Shown: positions 1-6,150 of the stretch, piece after piece
How positions within the stretch are numbered: the stretch's first letter is position 1
Layout of the letters: each line of letters opens with the position of its first letter
Assembly (NCBI GenBank): GCA_900550065.1
Contig: URQR01000087.1
Span: 1 to 8,128 of the forward strand
Reading direction: 5' to 3'
Length of the DNA stretch: 8,128 nt
Origin: an uncultured Eubacteriales bacterium
GTDB lineage: Bacteria; Bacillota; Clostridia; UBA1381; UMGS1253
Notes under the pieces: generated by a model
Databases searched by the model: none
Told to the model about the DNA's origin: nothing
The model's input: only the letters and a program-made list of their open reading frames with translations
Made by a program: the position numbers and the translations under genes

Positions 1-1418
1 TTGTTACTGTGTTTTATAAAGATTTTAACAGTATACGCCCAAAAAAGACGACGGAGCAGGAACTCGCACTTCTGCGTGAGCAGATTGAAAAGGAGAATCC
101 GATTTTGATTGGCCTGTCTGTTATGAGCTCAATGTATCTTGATACGGTACGGCTCGTGATGGATACTGTGACAAAGAATTTTACAATTCCGGTCGTTTGC
201 GGGGGCGTGTATGCGACCATGTTTCTGGAACAGCTCATTGAGTCTGGGGCGGCGTATGTCATTCGTGCCGACGGCGAGCGGCCGATTTGTATGCTGGCAG
301 ATGCAATTTGTAATAAAGCGGATGTAAGCCGTATTCCGTCGCTTTGCTACAAGGCGAAGGACAAGGTCATCTGCAACGAGATTGGCGGCATTTGCGCCGA
401 CATTGACGCGTATGGGCTGCCCGCTGTTCACAGCGAAAACGCCTGCTTTATCGACGAAGACGCGCTCGTGTACGGCGACCCGCAGCTTGATATCCGCAGT
501 TATGAGGTGGTTGCGTCGCGCGGCTGCCCCTTTACCTGCTCATACTGTTGCTGTGTAAACCTGCGCCGGCTGTTCCCGAAGGGCACAAGCTATGTACGAA
601 CGCGGTCGGTTGAAAGCGTAATCGAAGAGCTAAAACTCGCAAAGCGAACATGCAAAAAGCTCGTTTTTGTTCACTTTTATGATGAGATTTTTCCAAATCT
701 GCCCGGCTGGGTCGATGAATTTGTAGAAGCGTATCAAAAGCACATCGGGCTGCCCTTTACCATCTGGTCACATCCAAAAATGGTCGATGCCGATATGCTG
801 CGTAAATTAGTGTCAGCCGGCCTAACCGAAGTTATTATGGGGATCCAGTCCGGCTGTGAGCAGATCCGAAAGGATGTCTTTCACCGCTATGAAACGCAGC
901 AGGACATCATCGGCGCGACGCGCGCGATTCGCAAAGCGGGCGCAGCTTGGGCAACCTACGACTTTATGTTACAGCATCCGTTTGAAACGACACAGGACTT
1001 ACAGGAGACCTACTGGCTTGTTAAGCGGCTCTGCCCACCCTTTTTTCTGCAATTGCACGGGCTTAACTTTCTTCCCGGGACAGATATTGTAAACTTAGCA
1101 ATCGAGCAGGGCTATTTTACGCAGGAAGAGCTTACGTCCATTATGTACGCCCCAATGGAGGAACAGTTCGGAACATATTGGAAGCGCGACGGCGGCGCGG
1201 AAAACAGACTATGGTACCAGATGATATATTGTCTGCAATTCCGTCCTCTGCGGCGGCTTATGAGCGGCTATGAGCATGAGCCGGTTAAGTACCGGCGGCG
1301 GATACAGGCCTGTTATTGGGCTGCGGGGCAGGCGTTTCGTATGCGGCAGCTGCAAAAAAAGGCGCATTTTGTGTGGAAGAGCATCAAAATGAAACACAAA
1401 GGCGGCGGATCAAAATAA
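1..1418 (+). CDS. B12-binding-type radical SAM protein, 5' partial
   Basis: Radical SAM enzyme of the class carrying an N-terminal cobalamin-binding-like domain; substrate unknown. The frame is open to the left edge and a GTG at 9 has no visible ribosome binding site, so the true start is probably upstream. Numbering from that GTG, the N-terminal part (about 1-105) looks like the second half of a B12-binding Rossmann domain (IGLSVM, then VVCGGVYAT, then a RADGE stretch where relatives usually have GEGE). The [4Fe-4S]/SAM motif CPFTCSYC follows, with Cys173, Cys177 and Cys180, inside ASRGCPFTCSYCCC. Downstream, VIMGIQSG and FMLQHPFETTQDL match conserved strands of the TIM-barrel core. The roughly 100 C-terminal residues are basic and not assigned. 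Members of this class act as methyltransferases or ring-modifying enzymes, but the sequence does not say which. It ends at TAA 1416-1418, inside the left arm of a terminator. Confidence 0.85.
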   Translation, partial: VTVFYKDFNSIRPKKTTEQELALLREQIEKENPILIGLSVMSSMYLDTVRLVMDTVTKNFTIPVVCGGVYATMFLEQLIESGAAYVIRADGERPICMLADAICNKADVSRIPSLCYKAKDKVICNEIGGICADIDAYGLPAVHSENACFIDEDALVYGDPQLDIRSYEVVASRGCPFTCSYCCCVNLRRLFPKGTSYVRTRSVESVIEELKLAKRTCKKLVFVHFYDEIFPNLPGWVDEFVEAYQKHIGLPFTIWSHPKMVDADMLRKLVSAGLTEVIMGIQSGCEQIRKDVFHRYETQQDIIGATRAIRKAGAAWATYDFMLQHPFETTQDLQETYWLVKRLCPPFFLQLHGLNFLPGTDIVNLAIEQGYFTQEELTSIMYAPMEEQFGTYWKRDGGAENRLWYQMIYCLQFRPLRRLMSGYEHEPVKYRRRIQACYWAAGQAFRMRQLQKKAHFVWKSIKMKHKGGGSK

Positions 1419-1447
1419 AAAGCGTGCAGGCGTTTCTGCACGCTTTT
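1418..1447. terminator. Bidirectional intrinsic terminator between radical SAM and ThuA genes
   Basis: A perfect 12-bp stem (1418-1429 with 1436-1447) encloses a 6-base loop. The core is GCGTGCAG/CTGCACGC flanked by A-tracts on the left and T-tracts on the right, so a U-rich tail is made in either direction; the minus-strand reading has the longer one (TTTTTATTTT). It lies between two convergent genes and overlaps the stop codon of the radical SAM gene. Confidence 0.9.
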
Positions 1448-1457
1448 ACTTTATACT

Positions 1458-2168
1458 TTAAACAACGGGTTCAACCTGCGGCCCGGGGATGCCGCCGCGC
1501 CCGGCGACCGGCGCCGTCCACGCAATTGCGTTTAGGATAACCTTCTGCACTGTTTCGTTTTTGTAGGTCGGGTACGTTTCGTGCCCCGGCTGGAAGTAGA
1601 AAATACGTCCAAGCCCGCGCTTATACGCACAACCGCTGCGGAACACGTGCCCGCTTGCAAACCAGCTCGTAAACACCAAAGAGTCCGGCGCAGGAATATC
1701 GAACTGCTCGCCGTAGAGCTCCTCTTCCTCTAAAATAAAGTGCTTCGGAATACCGTGCGCCACCGGATGCGTCGGATCTGTTACCCAGACCACCTCTTTA
1801 CAGCCGTCGCCCCAGTTAAGGTTACAGCTTGTTCCCATCAGCTTTTTAAACGGCTTTGAGTGATGCCCCGAATGGAGAAACACTGCGCCCATACCGTCCG
1901 CGACATGCTGGCGGACGCGCTCCGCCGTTTCATCGCTCACATCATTATGCGCCATGTGGCCCCACCACAGGAGTACATCCGTATCGTCGAGCACCTCGTC
2001 GGTCAGCTTTTCGTTCACATCGTCAACCGTAAAAGTACGGATGCTGCATTCAATCCCTTTTTGAATAAAGTCCGCCAAGACGGCATGAATCCCGTCGGGA
2101 TAAACCTTTGCACATTCCGCGTCTGTGCGCTCGTGCTTATACTCGTTGTAAATTGTTACATTCAGCAT
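1458..2168 (-). CDS. ThuA-family (trehalose utilisation-like) protein
   Basis: A 236-residue soluble protein of the ThuA family, which has a class I glutamine-amidotransferase/DJ-1-like fold. ThuA was named from a trehalose utilisation locus of rhizobia; the reaction is not established, and no sugar genes are visible here. Family hallmarks in order: VTIYNEYKHE at the N-terminus (first strand, 4-13), LLWWGHMAHNDVSDE (66-80), AVFLHSGHHSKPFKKLMG (95-112), the acidic ILEEEELYGEQFD segment (145-157), and YFQPGHETYPTY (191-202), which belongs to the conserved HE-type motif near the C-terminus. There is no signal peptide or membrane segment. I chose the ATG at 2168 because AAGGAG (2179-2184) lies 10 bases upstream; an in-frame ATG ten codons earlier would place that site inside the gene. 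It is monocistronic and divergent from sipL. Confidence 0.88.
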   Translation of the reverse strand: MLNVTIYNEYKHERTDAECAKVYPDGIHAVLADFIQKGIECSIRTFTVDDVNEKLTDEVLDDTDVLLWWGHMAHNDVSDETAERVRQHVADGMGAVFLHSGHHSKPFKKLMGTSCNLNWGDGCKEVVWVTDPTHPVAHGIPKHFILEEEELYGEQFDIPAPDSLVFTSWFASGHVFRSGCAYKRGLGRIFYFQPGHETYPTYKNETVQKVILNAIAWTAPVAGRGGIPGPQVEPVV

Positions 2169-2178
2169 GTTTCCTACT

Positions 2179-2184
2179 CTCCTT
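2179..2184 (-). promoter_or_regulatory. Ribosome binding site deciding the ThuA start
   Basis: On the minus strand AAGGAG stands 10 bases before ATG 2168. An alternative in-frame ATG at 2198 lies upstream of this site and has no comparable purine tract, so the shorter protein is preferred. Confidence 0.7.
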
Positions 2185-2215
2185 GTCATATTATACATCG
2201 TTTGTTTACAAACCC

Positions 2216-2297
2216 GAAAAATTGCGTTCCCGCCCTGCGGGAGGAGGGACAGTGTCCCGACAGCAATTTTTCCAAGCGCAGAAGCTCCGCTTCTGCG
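2216..2297. repeat. Nested inverted-repeat element (three-way junction plus hairpin)
   Basis: An outer 10-bp perfect stem, GAAAAATTGC (2216-2225) with GCAATTTTTC (2263-2272), encloses two adjacent hairpins: TCCCGC/GCGGGA (2228-2233, 2237-2242, loop CCT) and GGGAC/GTCCC (2246-2250, 2254-2258, loop AGT). Five bases after the outer stem follows a 9-bp perfect hairpin, CGCAGAAGC/GCTTCTGCG (2277-2285, 2289-2297, loop TCC). All three hairpins have exactly three-base loops, and both strands can fold the same way. GC content is well above that of the flanking intergenic DNA. It may be a dispersed miniature element (REP- or MITE-like) or a structured leader of the ThuA mRNA. I see no second copy in this window and no clear target-site duplication. 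Confidence 0.6.
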
Positions 2298-2300
2298 TAT

Positions 2301-2328
2301 ATTTTATCATAATAGAATAAATTTACAA
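2301..2328 (-). promoter_or_regulatory. Candidate sigma-A promoter for the ThuA gene
   Basis: On the minus strand TTGTAA (2328-2323) is followed after 16 bases by TAAAAT (2306-2301). Transcription would start near 2294, placing the inverted-repeat element 2216-2297 in the 5' leader of the ThuA message. Both boxes are imperfect. A TATAAT at 2195-2190 also exists, but it has no good -35 and would start transcription at the ribosome binding site. Confidence 0.35.
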
Positions 2329-2347
2329 TCCCAATTCATAAAAAAGC

Positions 2348-2377
2348 GCATATTTTTTTGCCGGCGCACATATCCAT
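2348..2377 (+). promoter_or_regulatory. Candidate sporulation sigma-E-type promoter for sipL
   Basis: GCATATT (2348-2354) matches the sigma-E -35 consensus. After 14 bases comes CATATCCAT (2369-2377), a partial match to the sigma-E -10 (CATACA-T type). The predicted start near 2383 leaves about 50 bases of leader before the GTG at 2434. Mother-cell sigma-E control is known for sipL in Clostridioides difficile, which supports the reading. No good sigma-A pair with 16-18 base spacing was found here. Confidence 0.5.
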
Positions 2378-2420
2378 TTACAAAGACAAGTTTGGGCGAG
2401 GTTTTTTAGATTACAAAAAT

Positions 2421-2427
2421 GGGAGGA
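2421..2427 (+). promoter_or_regulatory. Ribosome binding site deciding the sipL start
   Basis: GGGAGGA lies 7 bases before GTG 2434. It overlaps the in-frame ATG at 2419, so that ATG cannot be the start served by this site. A further ATG at 2440 would be 13 bases away, which is too far. Confidence 0.8.
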
Positions 2428-2433
2428 ATAAAA

Positions 2434-4005
2434 GTGGATATGGAACTGAAAAAAGAAATGATTGCCATAAACGAAACGGTCATGCGCGATAATACGCAGG
2501 TGCTGGTACAAAACGACATCATTGTGCCGGACGTGAAAAGTGATATGGCAAAAATTTTGCAGATAGACGCCGAGGCAATGGTCGACGAGACGGTGGTCAG
2601 CGATAAACGTGCGGATATTGCAGGAAAGATTAACCTAAATATTTTGTATGTGCCGGAGGGGGACACAAAGCCGGTCTGCTCTATCAATTCCTCAATTCCG
2701 TTTTCGACCCAGATTGAAAACGGACGGATTACGGTCGGCTCAAAGTGTATTGTAACGGCCGACGCCTGCCATGTGGAATTTTCTATGCTCAACTCGCGCA
2801 AGCTGTCCGTCAAGGTGGTCGTAGAGCTTGACACGCGCTGTGTGCGGGAAAACAGCGTAGAGCTCGTCTGCGGCATTGGCGGCGAGGGTGACGTAGAGGT
2901 AAACCGGAAGGAATTTGAAATTTATAACCTTGTGTGTGCGGAAAACAGTAAATTCAGCGTAAAGGAAACGCTCGACTTCCCGGCGGGAAAGCCGAGCGCG
3001 GTCAGCGTGCTCAAGACGGACGCTAAAATAGCGCAGAAGGAAGTGCGCATTGTGACGGGCAAGGTGGTCGTAAAGGGGATGCTCGACCTTTGTACGCTTT
3101 ATGTGTCAACAGAAAACCAATTGGAGTTTATGGAGCATGAAATTCCGTTTACCGAGGTGATAGACGCGGAGGGGGCAAATGAGAATTGTATTTGCGACGC
3201 GGAATTTGCGCTTTGCCAGACTGACTTCGCGCTGCGCAGCGACACGGACGGCGACATGCGCCTGCTCGATGTGGACCTAATAATTGGCGTAGACCTCAAT
3301 TTATCCCAGAACACAAATATGAGCGCAATCTGTGACTGTTTCTGTGCAGATAAAAAGCTTATTTGTGAGAGCAAGCCGTTTGCGGTCGATATTTTGGCCG
3401 GACAGGGCCGCGCGCAGGAGGCGCTGCGCGGTTCGCTGAGCTTGCCCGCCGATGCACCGGAGCTGCTTAATGTCTATAACTTAATCGCTAAGCCGTATAT
3501 CTCTGAAATCGCTATGGAAGAAGGGCGCGCCAATGTGCGCGGCGTGGTAGACTGCTACGTGCTCTACCTGACGGCCTCGCCCGTTTTGCCGGTCAACACG
3601 GGCAAGCTGCAAATTGAGTTCGACATGCCGATCGATATCCCGCAGCTTTCCGATAATATGGACTGTGACGCGACGATTGACGTTGCGAACATGAGCTATA
3701 ATATTACAATGACGGGTGAAATTGAAGTGCGCGTCACCGTCAGTCTCGAGGCGAAAGCAATCAAAAAGAGCGAGCTGTCGCTGATTACAAACGCATATGT
3801 CGACGAGGATGCACCGCTCGACCTGCGCCACGGAATTGTTATCTACTTTGTACAGCCGGGCGATACGCTGTGGAAAATTGCAAAAAGGTATCAGGTGCCG
3901 ATGGCGCTGATTCGCGATGTGAACCGTTTAGAGGATGAAAACCGCCTGATGGTTGGGCAGCGGCTGCTGATTCCGAGCGTGAAGCGGCAGGAAAAGATGG
4001 CATAA
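2434..4005 (+). CDS. sipL: SipL-like spore coat morphogenesis protein (SPOCS repeats + LysM)
   Basis: A 523-residue protein with the architecture of Clostridioides difficile SipL, the SpoIVA-interacting protein that tethers the coat to the forespore surface during engulfment. Three SPOCS/DUF3794-type repeats can be aligned by eye, at roughly 24-95 (VQNDIIVPDVKSDMAKIL...), 176-245 (VKETLDFPAGKPSAVSVL...) and 331-405 (LRGSLSLPADAPELLNVY...). Each opens with a short strand and a D/PxA-type turn and ends in a YV/YL strand. A single LysM domain fills about 470-517 (FVQPGDTLWKIAKRYQVP, NRLMVGQRLLIP). In SipL the LysM domain is the part that contacts SpoIVA. There is no signal peptide or membrane helix, as expected for a mother-cell cytosolic coat protein. 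The GTG start is set by GGGAGGA at 2421-2427. It is monocistronic, with a strong terminator just after the stop and a sigma-E-like promoter upstream. Confidence 0.88.
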   Translation: MDMELKKEMIAINETVMRDNTQVLVQNDIIVPDVKSDMAKILQIDAEAMVDETVVSDKRADIAGKINLNILYVPEGDTKPVCSINSSIPFSTQIENGRITVGSKCIVTADACHVEFSMLNSRKLSVKVVVELDTRCVRENSVELVCGIGGEGDVEVNRKEFEIYNLVCAENSKFSVKETLDFPAGKPSAVSVLKTDAKIAQKEVRIVTGKVVVKGMLDLCTLYVSTENQLEFMEHEIPFTEVIDAEGANENCICDAEFALCQTDFALRSDTDGDMRLLDVDLIIGVDLNLSQNTNMSAICDCFCADKKLICESKPFAVDILAGQGRAQEALRGSLSLPADAPELLNVYNLIAKPYISEIAMEEGRANVRGVVDCYVLYLTASPVLPVNTGKLQIEFDMPIDIPQLSDNMDCDATIDVANMSYNITMTGEIEVRVTVSLEAKAIKKSELSLITNAYVDEDAPLDLRHGIVIYFVQPGDTLWKIAKRYQVPMALIRDVNRLEDENRLMVGQRLLIPSVKRQEKMA

Positions 4006-4012
4006 GATATCA

Positions 4013-4053
4013 ATAATAAAAACAGTCTGCCGTTGGCAGGCTGTTTTTATTAT
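4013..4053. terminator. Bidirectional terminator between sipL and the CPBP gene
   Basis: A 19-bp stem (4013-4031 with 4035-4053) has a three-base GTT loop and a single wobble/mismatch (T4026 against G4040). The core is CTGCC/GGCAG flanked by AATAAAAACAG and CTGTTTTTATT, giving U-rich tails in both directions. The minus-strand gene's stop codon (4050-4052) lies inside the right arm. Confidence 0.92.
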
Positions 4054-4931
4054 GTAAGAAACAATCGTACTTGTGAGAATACGAACCAGCATATGAGCAG
4101 AATAAGCGAGACACTGAAGCCCAGTTTTGGGCGGGCTGATTCGCCGTCTATATCCGATGCTTGTGGCGGATGCGTGTTTTTTAAAAACAGCAGGAAAGAA
4201 AACACGAACGTCAGCGCCATGCATAGATACAGCAGGTTGAGCGCAAGTGAAAACGCGGGCTGCATATGCGGTGCAATAAGGCTCTGCGACACATAGCTCA
4301 TCGTGAGAGAGAAAAAGTTGACCGCAAAGTGAAAAATCATCGCCGGATAGACCGACCCGGTCCGCGTCACGATCAGTGCGAGAACCAGCCCTAAAAGCAG
4401 CGTGAACACAAGGTTTTGCATAGAATTGTGCAATAGCGCAAACGCCGCAGCACTTGCAATTATGGCAAACCGCCGACCATAACGTTCATATTCGCGCAGC
4501 ACCAGCCCGCGGCAGAGCAGCTCCTCACACAGTGCGGGGACTGCTGCCGCACAAAGTATGCCGAGCAGGTATTCACCAAAACTCTGCGGCGCGGGGACAC
4601 CCGGCGCGGTGTCGATAAAATAGCTCCAGAACAAGTTGAGCGGAACGTTGATAAGCGCGCCGGCACAGTTTGCACAGATACCAAAAAAGAACCACAAGGC
4701 CGCCTCACGCAGGGAAACCGGCGTAAGACGAAAAAACGCCTTTACGTCCGGCTTTTTACGCCAAACATAGAGCGCGAGTACGCTCCCAGCGGGAAGCAGG
4801 GAGCACAGTGCAATATCGACATAGGGGACGGGCAGTGCAAATAGACGCGCCAGCGCGCCACAAACTGTGAGCAATATTACAAATAAAAGCAGAGAAAGGC
4901 ACACCCGCCTATGCGGCGTAAGGCTATTCAC
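4050..4931 (-). CDS. CPBP/CAAX-type intramembrane glutamic protease
   Basis: A polytopic membrane protein of about 293 residues in the CPBP (Abi/CAAX protease, Rce1-like) family. The conserved motifs are all present (numbering from GTG 4931): CEELLCRG with Glu136-Glu137 and Arg141, FALLHN with His168, and HFAVN with His201 and Asn205. In Rce1-type enzymes these Glu/His/Asn residues form the active site inside the membrane. Several hydrophobic segments precede and follow them, including two C-terminal ones (about 226-252 and 272-290) separated by a polar, Pro/Asp-containing loop. Bacterial members are linked to bacteriocin self-immunity or membrane-protein processing; nothing here points to a substrate. 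The start is ambiguous: GTG 4931 has GGGGG nine bases upstream, while TTG 4937 has GGAG ten bases upstream. Either way the gene overlaps the end of the cyclo-ligase gene (8 or 14 bases), indicating translational coupling. It is the last gene of a three-gene operon. Confidence 0.87.
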   Translation of the reverse strand: MNSLTPHRRVCLSLLLFVILLTVCGALARLFALPVPYVDIALCSLLPAGSVLALYVWRKKPDVKAFFRLTPVSLREAALWFFFGICANCAGALINVPLNLFWSYFIDTAPGVPAPQSFGEYLLGILCAAAVPALCEELLCRGLVLREYERYGRRFAIIASAAAFALLHNSMQNLVFTLLLGLVLALIVTRTGSVYPAMIFHFAVNFFSLTMSYVSQSLIAPHMQPAFSLALNLLYLCMALTFVFSFLLFLKNTHPPQASDIDGESARPKLGFSVSLILLICWFVFSQVRLFLT

Positions 4932-5484
4932 AGACAATCGCCCCCTGCTCCGTTATGATATAGTCCATCCGGACATCGTGCGCCTCGCCGAAGCTTTCTT
5001 CACTGATTTGACAGGCGTAGGCGACGCCTGCCTTTATCGCGCCGTTATAAGAGCCGAAAAATTTATCGTAATACCCTTTTCCGTATCCAATCCTTTGCCC
5101 GCTTTTGCCGAACACAAGACCCGGCACAAGCACCAAGTCAATCGGACCGCAATAAGGGCGCGCGTCCTTTGGCTCATAGATACCGTAGCCGCCGCGCGCC
5201 AGATGGCCGGCTGCGGTAAGCTGTGCGGCATACATCGTTTGTGTAACCGGGTCAGTAACGGGCAGAAGCACTGTTTTCCCACACGCAAGCGCGTGCGTAA
5301 TAACCGCTTGTATACTGGCCTCTGAGCCGATTGCACAGTAGGCCATAAGCGTTTTTGCGTCCTTATATAAACTTAGCTCAATGATATGGCGGGCAATCGT
5401 ACTATCATTCGCCGCGCGCGCTTCTTTGCTCAGTGCGGCACGTATTTTTTTGTACTGTTCGCGTAAGCTCTGCTTTGTTTCCAT
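4924..5484 (-). CDS. 5-formyltetrahydrofolate cyclo-ligase (5,10-methenyl-THF synthetase)
   Basis: A 186-residue soluble enzyme converting 5-formyl-THF and ATP to 5,10-methenyl-THF, ADP and phosphate (EC 6.3.3.2), which returns the storage/inhibitory folate 5-CHO-THF to the one-carbon pool. The length fits the family (YgfA/YqgN/MTHFS). The ATP/Mg-binding signature GQRIGYGKGYYDKF is at 129-142. Also typical are the N-terminal basic helix KQSLREQYKKIR, the GYGIYEPK segment (99-106), the strand DLVLVPGLVFGKSG before the signature, and HDVRMDYIITE near the C-terminus, where relatives have HD(V/I)P(V/M)D. Here Arg172 replaces the usual proline. The start ATG 5484 is preceded at 9 bases by AAGGA, which lies within the last codons of the DJ-1 gene. 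Only 5 bases separate that gene's stop from this ATG. The gene is in an operon with the DJ-1 gene upstream and the CPBP gene downstream. Confidence 0.93.
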   Translation of the reverse strand: METKQSLREQYKKIRAALSKEARAANDSTIARHIIELSLYKDAKTLMAYCAIGSEASIQAVITHALACGKTVLLPVTDPVTQTMYAAQLTAAGHLARGGYGIYEPKDARPYCGPIDLVLVPGLVFGKSGQRIGYGKGYYDKFFGSYNGAIKAGVAYACQISEESFGEAHDVRMDYIITEQGAIVCE

Positions 5485-5489
5485 TCGTA

Positions 5490-6032
5490 TCAGTCCTTAT
5501 ATTGCATACTGCGCCGCAGCTGGGCGGCGGTTTCCGCGCTGGACAGCAGTGCCGATAGCGTAAAGCCAAAGTCCGCCGCACAGCCCGCGCCGCGCGCCGT
5601 AATGATGCTGCCGTCCACCACGACGGAGTCTTCTTTCACAAATGCACCCTCCAGCGCGTCCTCAAAGCCGGGGAAGCACGTGGCGTTTTTTCCTGCCAGT
5701 AGCCCCATATGCCCCAAAATGGACGGTGCGGCGCAGATTGCCCCAATGGGAATATATTTTTCATATGCACGGCGTACAAAGGTGCGTACAGCGTCGCTGC
5801 TTTCGAGGTTTTTTGTACCCGGCATACCGCCCGGCAAAATAATAAGCTCAGCCTCGTCCAGACAAACCACCCCAATATCTATGTCAGCTGTGATCGGAAT
5901 GCCGTGGGCGCCTGTGACAGGATTTGCGCCCACAGCGACTGTCTTGACTGTAAGCCCTGCGCGTAAGAGGATGTCAATCGGCGTAACCGCCTCAATTTCT
6001 TCGAAACCGTCCGCTAAAAATACATAAACCAT
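5490..6032 (-). CDS. DJ-1/PfpI family protein (DJ-1/YajL-like)
   Basis: A 180-residue protein of the DJ-1/ThiJ/PfpI superfamily, closest in pattern to the DJ-1/YajL clade. The N-terminus VYVFLADGFEEIEAVTPID carries the conserved acid at Glu14 (equivalent to Glu18 of human DJ-1). The nucleophile-elbow cysteine is Cys100 in GAICAAPSIL. NATCFPGFED follows (about 115-124), the bacterial form of the segment holding human His126. GARGAGCAADFGFTL (about 150-164) is the usual C-terminal signature region. DJ-1 relatives are described as chaperones, glyoxalase III or (disputed) deglycases, so the activity here is uncertain. I chose ATG 6032 because GAGG lies 6 bases upstream; an ATG nine codons earlier has no such site. 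It is the first gene of the operon, with a sigma-A-like promoter at 6079-6107. Confidence 0.9.
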   Translation of the reverse strand: MVYVFLADGFEEIEAVTPIDILLRAGLTVKTVAVGANPVTGAHGIPITADIDIGVVCLDEAELIILPGGMPGTKNLESSDAVRTFVRRAYEKYIPIGAICAAPSILGHMGLLAGKNATCFPGFEDALEGAFVKEDSVVVDGSIITARGAGCAADFGFTLSALLSSAETAAQLRRSMQYKD

Positions 6033-6078
6033 ATTTGTCCTCACTTCTCGCATAAACACGCGTTTTTATATTTCCTAT

Positions 6079-6107
6079 AGTTTACTACAGAAAGAGTTCG
6101 GATTCAA
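6079..6107 (-). promoter_or_regulatory. Sigma-A-type promoter of the DJ-1/FCL/CPBP operon
   Basis: On the minus strand TTGAAT (6107-6102) is separated by exactly 17 bases from TAAACT (6084-6079). Transcription would start near 6072, about 40 bases before ATG 6032. Each box matches four of six consensus positions. Confidence 0.6.
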
Positions 6108-6122
6108 GCACAAAAATAAAAA

Positions 6123-6144
6123 GCCTGCGTGTTAAAACGCAGGC
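6123..6144 (-). terminator. Intrinsic terminator of the glycosyltransferase gene
   Basis: An 8-bp perfect stem GCCTGCGT/ACGCAGGC (6123-6130, 6137-6144) has a six-base loop. Read on the minus strand it is followed directly by TTTTTATTTTT. It begins 7 bases past the glycosyltransferase stop codon and also insulates the operon promoter at 6079-6107 from read-through. Confidence 0.9.
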
Positions 6145-6150
6145 CGTATT

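Noticed and set aside
1860..2312. Plus-strand open frame of 150 codons
   Set aside because: It is antisense to the ThuA gene, whose protein has clear family motifs, and it runs on through the hairpin element. The translation has no recognisable domain.
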